Assembly (NCBI GenBank): GCA_963924555.1
Contig: OZ004591.1
Location: 6,634,001-6,698,000 of the forward strand
From: Crambe crambe
Lineage: Eukaryota > Porifera > Demospongiae > Poecilosclerida > Crambeidae
Length of the DNA stretch: 64,000 bases
Direction of reading: 5' to 3'
Within the stretch, counting starts at the first letter, position 1, and every line of letters starts with the position of its first letter. Below, one piece after another: positions 49,097 through 64,000 of the stretch. The translations under genes and the position numbers were made by a program. The notes beneath the pieces are model-generated. The model saw only the letters and a program-made list of their open reading frames with translations. It ran no database searches and was not told the origin of the DNA.

Positions 49097-49426
49097 GGTG
49101 GCTGCTTGAGATTCTGGAAGGACAGACACAGGATTATTATAATTTATTTATGGTGACGTCATTTCCAATTAAATAACCGCGGGCCGCGGCCTAATCGTAA
49201 ACTGCGCATGCGTAGTGTAAGATTTCACTTTGCGATATCGATACGACATGCGCGCGCATGGCTAATAATGCAAAGATAACTTACAGTTATGATAACTTGC
49301 AGTCAGTGCAAGGAACTTTTTCAAACTCTTCCTCAATCCTAGCGAAAAAGAATTTTAATAGATGAAGAATTTTAGCACGACTGTCGGTGTAGATCTAACT
49401 TCAACTCTCCAAATATCTATATAATC
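49097..49426. promoter_or_regulatory. bidirectional promoter of the two VLCAD genes
   Basis: 330 bp between the start codons of inverted copies A and B. It contains a perfect CRE palindrome TGACGTCA (49154-49161), CCAAT at about 49164, the GC palindrome CCGCGGGCCGCGG, and NRF-1-like TGCGCATGCGTA (49203-49214) plus ATGCGCGCGCAT near 49249. NRF-1 sites are typical of promoters of mitochondrial genes. Motif identity is seen; function is inferred. Confidence 0.6.
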
Positions 49427-52400
49427 ATGAACAGAATACCTTTTTTGGCCCTGATTTCTTCCAGGCACCTCCTGCCTAGTACCAGGTAAAAAAATTGTCA
49501 TTGGTGTAGTATTTTTATACACTTAAAAGTACAGAGAAACTCAAAACATAGAGCATGATTGTGTATAATTATTTTGACCAGATTTGCTCCTGCTCTAACA
49601 TCAATGCCATTCCCACTCTGGCATACCCACTGCTTGAGATATCATAGCAGTGAGAATAAATCCTTCGTCATGAACTCCTTTCTGGGGAAAATGGAGACTT
49701 CAGAACTTTTCCCATATCCAGATGGTATAGTCTATAGCTATATGTAGCCTTGTCTCCAGGCTCTCACACACACATGCTCTTTCTTCCCCTCTGGCTCCCC
49801 CTTCCATGTGCGCGCAAGAGCCTGGGGATGAGGCTATAGTCTATGGTGTACTTGAGAAGGTTTATAAAGTGGTACCCCACTGGCATAGGAATAGGGGAAA
49901 GTGGTACCCCACTGGCACAGGAATAGGGGGTAGCTAGTAGTTCATAAAGTGGTACCCCACTGGCACAGGAATGGGGGGTAGCTAGTATAGTTCATAAAGT
50001 GGTACCCCACTGGCACAGGAATGGGGGGTAGCTAGTAGTTCATAAAGTGGTACCCCACTGGCACAGGAATGGGGGGTAGCTAGTAGTTTTTGGAATGCAC
50101 AATAATAGCTTATAGGAAGCAAAGTTCAAATAATTCAGTCTACTTCACTAAATGATTGAACTGTTTCCCAATGCCATTACGGTATACAAATGAGGTTCTC
50201 TAGTAACCACTGGCACAACCACATCATCTCACTTCTAGAAAACTCATTTTCTCGCAAACAGCACTGGAAGACTACAGTTATCTAGCTTCAATACAACAAC
50301 AAATTTTTTGTATGTCATGGCACTGTTTTTACTCATGCATAACGAGAAATAATGGAAACACTAGTCAAAGGAATAATTATATAGGCCAAGAATAATTTGG
50401 GCCACAGGGGCCAGAGCCCCCCATAAATTTTACACTGACTCATAACTTGTTTTGTGAACAAATGAATTGGCAAGCAAGCTATCTATTGAAGGTATTCATA
50501 GTGCTAGGACTGGGCCCCCTAAACAACAAATCAGCCAATGTAGCTATCCCCATAAAGGTGTCCCTATATGATATTGATAGCTCCATGCAAAAAGAGTACC
50601 GTTTATTGCAGTACTGAGTGAGGAACAGAAGGAAATCACAGGACTCTTGGTGGGTTCTACAATCAAGTTCTTTGAAGTGAGTACTGTATTTTAATATTTA
50701 TCAGCAGAAAAGAGCTTGCTTGTATGTTATCATCACAGAAAGTAAATGATGCTGCTCTCAATGACAGGGAGGAGAAACTACCTCCTCCAGTTGTTGACAA
50801 TCTGCGGGAACTAGGGGCCTTTGGACTACTAGTTCCAACAGATCTTGGTGGCAGTGGTCTCACTAATTCTCAGTATGGTAGGATGACAGAAATTGGAGGA
50901 AGTTATGACCTCTCTATCAGTGTGTTCATTGCAGCACATCAGGTATAATTTATAATATCTATATCTCACTTCCTGAGCCTCATTTCTCTCTTCTTATAGT
51001 CCATTGGTTTCAAGGGGATTCTTCTTTTTGGGACAGATGAGCAGAAGAAAAAATATCTGCCATCTCTGGCATCTGGAAAGAATGTGGCAGCTTTCTGCCT
51101 CACTGAGCCAAGCAGTGGATCTGATGCTAGCGTAAGTAGCAAGCATAATCCTATAGAGGATATTTGAAATCCACACAAACTTCCCACTACATGGTACCTT
51201 ATCCAATTCTTTACACAGTCAATTCGAACAAGAGCAGAGTTGAGTAAAGATGGCAAGCATTACATTCTCAATGGTGGCAAGTTATGGTAAAACTTGACAA
51301 AGTGTTGCATTTAGCTGACTCATTTACAATAATACTTCTGATAAAGGATCAGCAATGGAGGCATAGCAGAGATCTTTACAGTCTTTGCTCAGACACCAGT
51401 CAAAGACCCTAAGACAGGTGAAGTCAAGGACAAAATATCTGCCTTTGTTGTGGAACGTTCATTTGGAGGTGTCACCAGTGGTCCTCCGGAGAAGAAAATG
51501 GGGATCAAGGCCTCCAACACTGCTGAGGTCCACTTTGACGATGTAAAGGTTCCTGTGGAGAACTTGCTGGGAAGTAAGTCAAGTCATAAATCAGTTCCTT
51601 TCAATTTGATAACTCTCCCTCCCTCAGAGGAAGGGGAAGGATTTAAAGTGGCCATGAACATTCTCAACAATGGACGGTTTGGAATGGTGTCCGGTCTCTC
51701 TGGCACCATAAAAAAAACCATCACCAGAGCTGTAAGTATTTGCACATTCATGTGTATCTCTTCATCCACTACCTACTTGCCTGAATGCAGGTGGAACATG
51801 CCACAACTCGTGTTCAGTTTGGCAGTAAACTGGAGACATACGGTTTAGTGAAGGAGAAGATCAGTCGTATGGCCCTGCTTCACTATGTCACAGAGGTGAG
51901 GGAGTCGTCATACCTGTACATCATCAGTGAATTTGTGTATGATTAGTCCCTGGCCTACTTGCTGAGTGGAAACATGGATAGAGGCTCAACTGAATACCAG
52001 CTAGAGGCGGCCATTGGTAAAATCTTTGCATCTGTAAGTTAGTAGGCTATGAAGTGATAGGAGGAAGATAGTGATGTGTGGTGTGATTGTGCAGGAGGCG
52101 GCATGGGCAGTGGTGGATGACTGCATACAGTTGTATGGAGGCATGGGGTTCATGACTGTACGTGCACTGCACACACCAGTTCAGTCTGATATGTCAATTA
52201 TGTTGTGATGCTCACAGGACTGTGGTCTGGAGAGGGTGCTGAGAGATCTGAGAATCTTTAGGATATTTGAAGGCAGTAACGACATCCTCCGTCTCTTCAT
52301 CTCTCTCACAGGCCTCCAGGTTTGCCCTCCTTTCCTTGAAGTGGAAATAGCCATAACCCCTTTAATCACCACTGTAAATAATGTGCAGTTTGCTGGAAAA

Positions 52401-53182
52401 CAGTTACGAGAATTGGAGAAAGACATGAAAGGAATGAATTTGGGTGTGATTTTCTCTGAGGGAACCAAGAGGGCCATGAGGTATGGATACTAGATAGTAG
52501 CTTAGAGCATAAATTCAGTTACATCCAAATATAGGATGGTTGGTTCAACAAAAGCCCCCTCGATATCAGGCAGTGTTCATGCTGATTTGGCTGCTTCAGC
52601 TGACCAAGTAAGACCATTTAATTTCTCCTGTGTATGATTCCAGTACTGACTGGTATACTTGCAGCTGAGCCAAGCAGTCGGAGATTTTGGTGCTGCTTGT
52701 GAGGCTCTGTTGCTCAAGTACAGAAAAAACATAATCCGTATGTCACTATGGAAAGTTTAAGAATCAATTTGTATAAATCCCCCTCCTCCTCTTCCATCTT
52801 GCAGATGAGCAGTGTCTGTTGCACAGACTTGGAAATGCATCAATTGATACTTATACAATGGCAGCAGTGATAGCAAGGTAGCCTATTCTCATGTTTTGTG
52901 TCTTCAGCTATACGATAAATTCTTCACTGTGAAGAAGTAGCTATGACTCTACCCTCTCATATATCCAGAGCATCCAAGTCTTTGAGTGAAGATGCTCCAA
53001 CCAAAGCACACGAACGAATGTTGGCCACAGTGTGGTGCGACCAGACCTTTGAAAGAATCCAGCAAAACCTCAAGAGCTTGACAAGTTCCAGGGATGTGCA
53101 GCTAGACATCAACATGGCCAAGATAGCAAATGAGGTGATAGAGCAGGGTGGAACAGTTCCAGAACATCCTCTTCATGTCTGA
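49427..53182 (+). CDS. ACADVL: very-long-chain acyl-CoA dehydrogenase, copy B
   Basis: An inverted paralogue of copy A with the same 17-exon structure and identical exon lengths: 49427-49485, 49639-49724, 50612-50676, 50739-50942, 51000-51131, 51219-51286, 51347-51573, 51628-51731, 51791-51895, 51947-52033, 52095-52157, 52218-52319, 52389-52480, 52535-52607, 52665-52737, 52805-52877, 52969-53182; about 608 residues. The presequence [20 protein letters not shown] parallels that of A. FAD-site [13 protein letters not shown] and catalytic [13 protein letters not shown] are kept, so both enzymes look functional. Exon 4 differs much (about 44 of 68 residues the same by my count; for example IGICLGAHQ in A versus ISVFIAAHQ in B), which may alter substrate preference, while exons 5-16 and their introns are nearly identical. 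The last exon is again somewhat diverged. A 222-bp minisatellite sits in intron 2. Confidence 0.93.
49868..50090. repeat. ~48-bp minisatellite in intron 2 of VLCAD copy B
   Basis: Five copies of a unit with AAAGTGGTACCCCACTGGCA, CAGGAATGGGGGGTAGCTAG and AGTTCAT. It is absent from copy A, so it arose after the duplication or was lost from A. Confidence 0.93.
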
Positions 53183-53333
53183 ACTGTCTGAACCATAATT
53201 ATTTATATTTATTTATTTATTTATTCATATCATGTAATTAATTTTCTGCGCACGCGCAGTCTTAATCGACCATTACATTTTGAGCGCGAAATTCAAATTA
53301 GACATCTTGATAAAATCGACCCTTTACCGCGCA
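53183..53333 (+). promoter_or_regulatory. promoter region of the epsilon-tubulin gene
   Basis: Only 156 bp separate the VLCAD copy B stop from the TUBE1 start. The interval has (ATTT)n and the GC palindrome CTGCGCACGCGCAG at about 53247-53260, an NRF-1-like sequence comparable to those in the VLCAD promoter. Confidence 0.45.
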
Positions 53334-53338
53334 ATGAC

Positions 53339-55042
53339 ATGACACAGTCCATAGTCATTCAAGGTAAGTTTTAATGTTGATAAACCCTCTTAAACCCCTT
53401 GAATCTCTACCCCTTGACCCACACTGAATAGTTGGACAATGTGGAAACCAGGTAGGTATCCAAGTTTTCATGTCACCTACATAAATTTGTGACTTGCAGA
53501 TTGGGTGCAGATTCTGGGACCTAGCACTGAGGGAGCATGCTCAGTATAACAAAGTAAGAGTGTTACTATGGACACATACTGAGACATGGTCTAGTTTGAA
53601 TTATTCTGTAGACAGGAGTGTATGACGAGCCCCTCAGTAGCTTCTTTCGTAATGTGGACACAAGGTACTTGAAATCAATGCAGTAAGTACCTCATATTGT
53701 CACAGGATAAATTCTTCCCAACATAAACAGATGTGCGGTACTTATTAAATGACTGTATGATCCATTTTGTGCCTTTCAGATATGATATACCAGCTAATAT
53801 CCCCCTTGGCAATGGGAGAGGAAAAATCAGAGCATTGAAAGCAAGGGTGAGTATACAAATACTTGTAATACTGGTCCTTGTTAACATCATGAGGTTGTTT
53901 AAGTATGTATGATGATGTATTATGTATCATGGTTGTGTGAGTTGTATTATGAGGTTATGCGAGTTGTGGACATGTGTATCTCTTATGTGCAGGCTGTGCT
54001 TGTGGACATGGAGGAGAGTGTAGTGGGTGAAGCTCTCCGGGGTAGTCTGGGAGAGCTCTTTGACCATCGGCAATTGATAACAGATGTATCTGGCTCAGGA
54101 AACAACTGGTAATGTTTATTTTAAAATGTTCGTGCACATTCTATAGCAGCTGTTTTGGCTTGTAAAAACAAGGAATTTACAGGCACGAATGCTCAATAGC
54201 ACCAGGTATTGCCCTAGCTAGGTCTGAAAAGTGGAGTAGCAGCACCAGGCAATGCCCTATAGGTCCAAAAAGTGGAGTAGTAGCACCCCTAGCTTGGTCT
54301 AAAAAGTGGTGGTGATGGTGGTGATGGTGGTGGTAGCCCCCTCTAATTCTTATAAACTGTAACATGCTCATAAATTATGAGTCATAAATTATGAGTCCAG
54401 GAACATGCCAAATGAAAGCTCACTTGCTCACTTATGCGATGTGCAGCAGCCTTCCTCACAATGTATGTGGCTCATGTTGTTGATAGAGTGACACTGCCAG
54501 TAGTGAAAGTGTTGTCCATGAACAAGACTGTATGAACAAGACTGTAGTTCCTAATAGTAAACCAAACATGGCTGATGTGTGCATTCGGTTTACAGATTAC
54601 ATTTTGGCTGCACAACAATTGAATGATCCGTTAATTTTAAACAGTCTCTCAATAACAAAAATAACAAAATGTTGAGTTGCCGGGGAAATCTCATGGAGCA
54701 TTCATTGCTAATACCTGATATTTGACCAACTATCACATGACTATGTTTTTTTATTTTCGTTTTTTTTTGCTTCGTAATCCACATTCATACATGCCCACTT
54801 CTGCAAATACTCATATACACACCCACTCCAAAAATACATACATATACGCCCACTCCTGCAATCCACACTACACGCATACGTACACGCCCATTCCTGCAGG
54901 GCCGTGGGTAACAAGCTGTATGGTGCTCAATACCAAGACCAGATCCTGGAGACAGTTCGCAAAGAGGCAGAGCATTGTGATTGCCTTCAGTCTTTCTTCC
55001 TCCTACACTCCATGGGTGGAGGTAAGTTCCATCAAAGGAGGG

Positions 55043-55109
<67 letters not shown>

Positions 55110-57929
55110 GGAACCTAGGTATTCTTACGATAGTTGCAACAGGACTGTCCTGATGTTTGCATTCCAGAGAATTGGAACCTAGGTATCCTTACAACAACAA
55201 TAGCAACAGGACTGTCCTGATCTTGGCATTCCAGAGGGTTACCATTAGATTGAACAGAGTGGTATCATTAGAGTTGCTGTTATAGGAACAGGATCTGGGG
55301 TGGGCACTAAAATGCTGGAACTGCTGAAGGACAGTTATCCTGAAGTGCAACACTTCACCACTGCTGTCTTCCCTTCAGCAGATGATGACGTCATAACTTC
55401 ACCTTATAACAGGTACTAGGTATGGCAGATAATGACGTCATACCATCCATTCATAGTATTATAGTATGTATTAATTTGCTCTATTGATTTCAGTGTGCTG
55501 GCCATGCATGAATTGACGGAAAATGCAGATTGTGTCCTGCCAGTTGAGAACCAAGTAAGAAAAGGTGGTGCAAAAGAATTGATCTTTTTGATTCAATTTT
55601 TTTGCACTCCATTCAATTAAAAAAAAGGAGAGAAGAAAAAGATTCCCTCCAAATTCCCTCCAAATTAATTAGTGTAACCTAAGATATGAGAATCCAAGGT
55701 CCCAACCCCAAAGCATATGGTTTTTGATCGTCATAGGTGAGACTTCATTGTTGTAATGTCTCCGTTCATGTAATTAATACTCCAAATAATGCAATCATAT
55801 GATGCAACAATGTGATATTCATTACTGGGTGGGATCAGGTGTCTAACATTCCGACATTCTTCTCTCTTTCCTCCTGTTTCGTCCTTTTATCCAGGGACTT
55901 TTTCCCTTCCTTTCTTCTCACTCCCTCTCTTTTCATAGATAATACATCGTAATATATGATTCGTACGTTGAACGTAACCCACGCTTAGAAGAAGCGTAAC
56001 ACAACATGAGTTGTTTGTTCTCCATATTGTCTCTCCCAATAAAAACATGACACTCAATGGACTGGCTCTCTCCTTCCACACACAGGCACTTCTTGACATA
56101 TGCTTGAGGATCTCTAAGGCTCTGAACATGGGACAAGGCTCTGCTAAGAGTGCTGTGAGCACTAAGAAAGGAGCAGTCTCAGAGGCTGGCAGGGAGAAAC
56201 CCTTTGACACCATGAATAACATTGTGGCCAACCTGCTTCTGAATCTGACTGGGTGAGTCAGTGGGAAGGAAGGCTAAGGAATGGGGGAGGGAGGGCTATG
56301 GGATGGGGGGGGGGGGGGGGGGGGGAGAGAGAGAGAGAGAGAAGGGAGGCTCTGGTTATCTGCTCTCAAGATAATTTGTGGGCATAGTGAGAAAGATAGA
56401 TTGTCTGATGATTTTTGCAATTAAGTTAACCACAAAAAACTTCCCAGTGGCTCTAATAGATAAATTTTTAAAGCTAAATTATGGTCATATAGGGCCTCAC
56501 GTTTTGAAGGTTCTTTGAATGTCGATCTGAATGAGATCACCATGAATCTGGTCCCGTTCCCACGTCTCCACTACTTGGTCTCAGCCCTGTCCCCTCTCTA
56601 CACATCCCTTGACCTCAAGCTACCCCCTCGCAAGTAAGCAAGGAATCCCTCTCCTCAGACATGATTTCCCCTTCTTGCTCCAATTAAAGATTAGATCAGG
56701 CTTTCTCCGATGCTTTTTCTCGAGACTACCAGCTGATCAAGAGTGACCCTAAACACAGCCTGTGAGTGTGTGTCTTGACCCCTAAGTGTTCTCCCAATGA
56801 GATAAGGTGTGGTCTCCCTCCTTTAATTTTCTTCCTCTTCATACAGGTACTTAGCTTGTGCTCTGATGGTGCGTGGGAAGGTGAAGATGTCCGACATTAG
56901 GAGGAACATTGAACGGCTCCAACCTTCCCTTCACTTTGTGCACTGGAACCAGCACGGGTGGAAAACTGGTCTCTGCTCTGTTCCGTCCATTGGGCAGGTG
57001 ATGATGTTTCTATGGTCCATAATACGTATATACCTTTGAATAATGGATACTTGGGACCTAGCATTTTGTCCTTCACAGAGAGAAGAGAGAGGTTCTCTTT
57101 TAAGATTATTGTATATACAAAGGTACTTTTAGATTGTCCTTTGTTGAGAGGTTTGTCTGTCCTTTATCAAAGGTTCCACTGAAACAAACTAGCTATGGTA
57201 CAGGTCTTCCAACTAGCTATGGTACAGGTCTTCAAACTAGTTGTCTGGGATAAAATTATATACCAATTACTCTTTGTTGTATTAGATTTCAAAAAAAAAA
57301 ATTCCCTGAGAACCTATCAGAGTACATAGCTACATAGTTGTTGATATTGGCATCCCATTTTTGCTTTATTCATCGCTGGTGTATGTATCTCCCCCATCAG
57401 CCTTACAGCATCATGGCTCTGGCTAACAACACCTGCTTCAGTCAGACGCTGGCTGGCATTCGAGACAACTTCAATAGGCTGTACAAACGCAAGGTACATA
57501 CAGGTGAACCCCCTTACTAGCCCTAGCCCTAGCCCTAGCCCTAGCCCTTACTGTCCACCTGTGTCCCTCAACAATGCATTAATTAACCATATGATCGACT
57601 TTATTATATCCTTTATCATGGCAAATCATCTTCCCAAGTTGCCATAACCTTTCTTTATCCTCTTTCTCAGGCTACATCTTTTTATAAATTTAATGTCCTG
57701 TTATTGTGAGAGATATCTTCCCAAGTTACCACAACCTTTCTTCATCCTCTTTCACTGCATGTTTGTTTGACAGGCTCATCTCCATCACTATTGCACGGTG
57801 GAAGGGATGCACGAGAGTCTCTTTGAGGAGAGCATCTCGTCCCTCAACTCACTCATAGCAGAGTATGAAGACTTGCAAGCAACCATTGGCAAGGTGCAGG
57901 GAGATGCCCAGCGTCTAAAAATCTGTTGA
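53339..57929 (+). CDS. TUBE1: epsilon-tubulin
   Basis: Epsilon-tubulin is a centriolar tubulin required with delta-tubulin for triplet microtubules of centrioles and basal bodies. Fifteen exons: 53339-53363, 53432-53451, 53500-53553, 53612-53664, 53780-53846, 53993-54108, 54900-55021, 55286-55412, 55494-55554, 56086-56252, 56493-56633, 56690-56761, 56847-56997, 57401-57493, 57774-57929; 474 residues, against about 475 in human. Diagnostic stretches are [47 protein letters not shown], the GTP-binding SMGGGTGSGVG (split by an intron), [42 protein letters not shown] and [13 protein letters not shown]. These match epsilon- rather than alpha-, beta-, gamma- or delta-tubulin. The start is the second of two ATGs, because the first (53334) opens a two-codon frame ATG ACA TGA whose stop overlaps the true ATG. 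Its presence fits a flagellate-cell animal such as a sponge. Confidence 0.95.
55046..55107. repeat. (GA)n microsatellite
   Basis: About 30 GA repeats in a TUBE1 intron, just 3' of the exon ending at 55021. Confidence 0.95.
56303..56342. repeat. poly-G followed by (GA)n
   Basis: A run of about 18 G then GAGA repeats in a TUBE1 intron; a potential G-quadruplex former on the plus strand. Confidence 0.85.
57514..57549. repeat. (CCCTAG)n hexamer run
   Basis: About five CCCTAG units in a TUBE1 intron. It resembles but is not the animal telomere repeat (CCCTAA). Confidence 0.85.
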
Positions 57930-59349
57930 TATTTGCAGCAGTGTAATTATTACATAACATTTTTATTACCATGATTGCAAAAATTGAAGCACTGAGCACT
58001 GATAGTTATTTATATTTCATCATTAAAACATGATGAAATGAAATCTAAAGACGTAAGTATTGAAGCTTTGAAGAAGCACTGTAATTAATTGTTATATTTT
58101 AGTTTCATCTGCTGCACAGACATCCATTGGCCAAGGTGCAGGGTCCATGATAAAAATTGATTTACAAAAATTGAAGCACTGTGACGCTAGTTTCATCATT
58201 AAAACTTAAAACGCACCTGGGAAGCATTATTAGTGTCTACAGCATCTCATGAATTTTATCAGAACTACCATTAGCCGCGCGCGCAGAATGTATTATGTAA
58301 TTATAAACCCTTCATTCGAGTTGTTGCAAGTCATTCTGATCTTGGATGCTGTTTCTTTTATTCTGCGCACTGGATTCAGAGGTAAGTAGATAACTTCATG
58401 GTAGATTGGTCAGCTGATATGTGAATTTATTTTGGAGGAAATGGTTGCATGGTTGCTTTAACTAGCTAGCTAAAAAGGTTGTACCCTCCAGGAACTGTCC
58501 AAGGGGTCTAGCTAGTTCCTTACACCAGCTCATCATAGTAGTTGAGTTGATTCTATTCATATTACCAACTGCACCTGAAGTAATATTGCTAATTTTGAAA
58601 AGTTAAAGCTGGCACATTATTATTATTATCTCAATAAGATTAAGAACTTAAAGGCGTAGCTTTAGTTTCCAAAGCTGTTGGTATTTGAAAAATTAGCTAC
58701 TTCATCTTGTTAGCTGAAAGTAACAGCTCATGATGTTTACATAAAAAGCTGCAACTATTATAATTAATTTATGATCATGCACTGAATTTGCTGCTATACA
58801 GCTCAACTGTCAATGTAGCCCAGCTATTGATTCATATCATAATGGTTAGACTCTGTAATTATCATTACAATGCAAATGATGAAGTAGCTAGCTAGCTAGC
58901 CAGAGTTTTGAGGATATTGATAGCCATCATGCTAAGGTATGCAATACTGTATGATAACAGCAAACAAGTTTTTGCAAATAGAAAGAAAGGTATGCAATAT
59001 AGAATAACCTATGATAACGCTTCTCCTTGTGATTTTCCCTTGGGACTGTCTCCTAGCTATTTTTGCATAAAAATAACAAAAACCTCGTGCCTTCTCTCCC
59101 TCTGATCCAGCACTTTTAAGAATCCTGCTAATTATGCTTCTGCTCCCTCCTACACTAACATTATTCATACCTCCAGTGCCTCGTGTCTACTAGCCGCCCC
59201 CTTGCCAGGAATTAGTATTATTCATTCACTTATTAAGTTAATGATTTTATTCTGACCTGTATGATAATACAAAGGTCAAAGAGATGGTTCTTATTATACC
59301 ATGCATACATAATGCAGCATTGTAGAATCAAGAGAGCAGAGTACGCAAG
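57930..59349. other. intergenic region before the SRCR gene
   Basis: 1.4 kb. An imperfect duplication of AAAATTGAAGCACTG...CATCATTAAAAC occurs near 57977-58028 and 58157-58207. A GC patch (CCGCGCGCGCAGAATG, about 58275) could be an unassigned promoter; the rest is A/T-rich with (GCTA)n near 58887. No gene seen. Confidence 0.5.

Positions 59350-64000
<4,651 letters not shown>

Noticed and set aside
57514-57549. Interstitial telomere repeat
   Set aside because: The unit is CCCTAG, not CCCTAA, and only about five copies are present in an intron; ordinary simple sequence.

Overview
The window looks like nuclear DNA of an early-branching animal, most likely a demosponge. The genes have many short GT-AG introns (often 50-100 bp). 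There is an animal-type Sox gene, a beta-arrestin, an RSF1-type chromatin factor, an epsilon-tubulin, and a secreted SRCR/sushi receptor with Ser/Thr/Pro linkers of the kind known from sponge aggregation receptors. No genus can be named from the sequence alone. I see no viral, bacterial or CRISPR-type locus. All exon coordinates were derived by hand from splice consensus, phase continuity and family similarity.

Layout, left to right. About 1-20.5 kb holds the 3' end of an IQGAP-like gene (+), whose last seven exons are spread over very long introns (6.8 and 9.5 kb) filled with minisatellites, microsatellites, a small inverted-repeat element and a tRNA-like fragment. At 21.45-22.73 kb is an intronless SoxB-type gene (+) with a TATA box. 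From 24.7 to 32.8 kb is a ten-exon RSF1-like PHD-finger gene (-). From 32.98 to 35.03 kb is a secreted GH18 chitinase-like pseudoenzyme (-) with two C-terminal Cys-rich repeats. It is divergently paired with an RRM + RS/RGG + Gly/Ser/Tyr-rich RNA-binding protein (+, 35.2-38.6 kb). From 38.9 to 43.6 kb is a complete 16-exon beta-arrestin (-), divergently paired with a small unknown Cys-rich, probably membrane protein (+, 43.76-44.97 kb).

From 45.8 to 53.2 kb there are two 17-exon very-long-chain acyl-CoA dehydrogenase genes in inverted, head-to-head orientation sharing a 330-bp promoter. All 17 exon lengths agree. Exons 5-16 with their introns are almost identical, while exons 1-4 and their introns are strongly diverged, which is a signature of gene conversion between inverted paralogues. 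From 53.3 to 57.9 kb is a 15-exon epsilon-tubulin gene (+). From 59.35 kb to the right edge is an SRCR/CCP receptor gene (+) whose exons are all phase 1-1 and whose 3' part is a recent array of SRCR and STP-linker cassettes, cut by the window end.

There is no operon-like pathway here; it is ordinary, gene-dense metazoan euchromatin. Recurrent themes are divergent gene pairs with short shared promoters, GCGC-rich palindromes near housekeeping starts, and tandem duplications that carry splice sites with them. The points most worth following up are the converted VLCAD pair, the chitinase-like protein with its Cys-rich tail, the growing SRCR array, and the unknown 195-residue protein.
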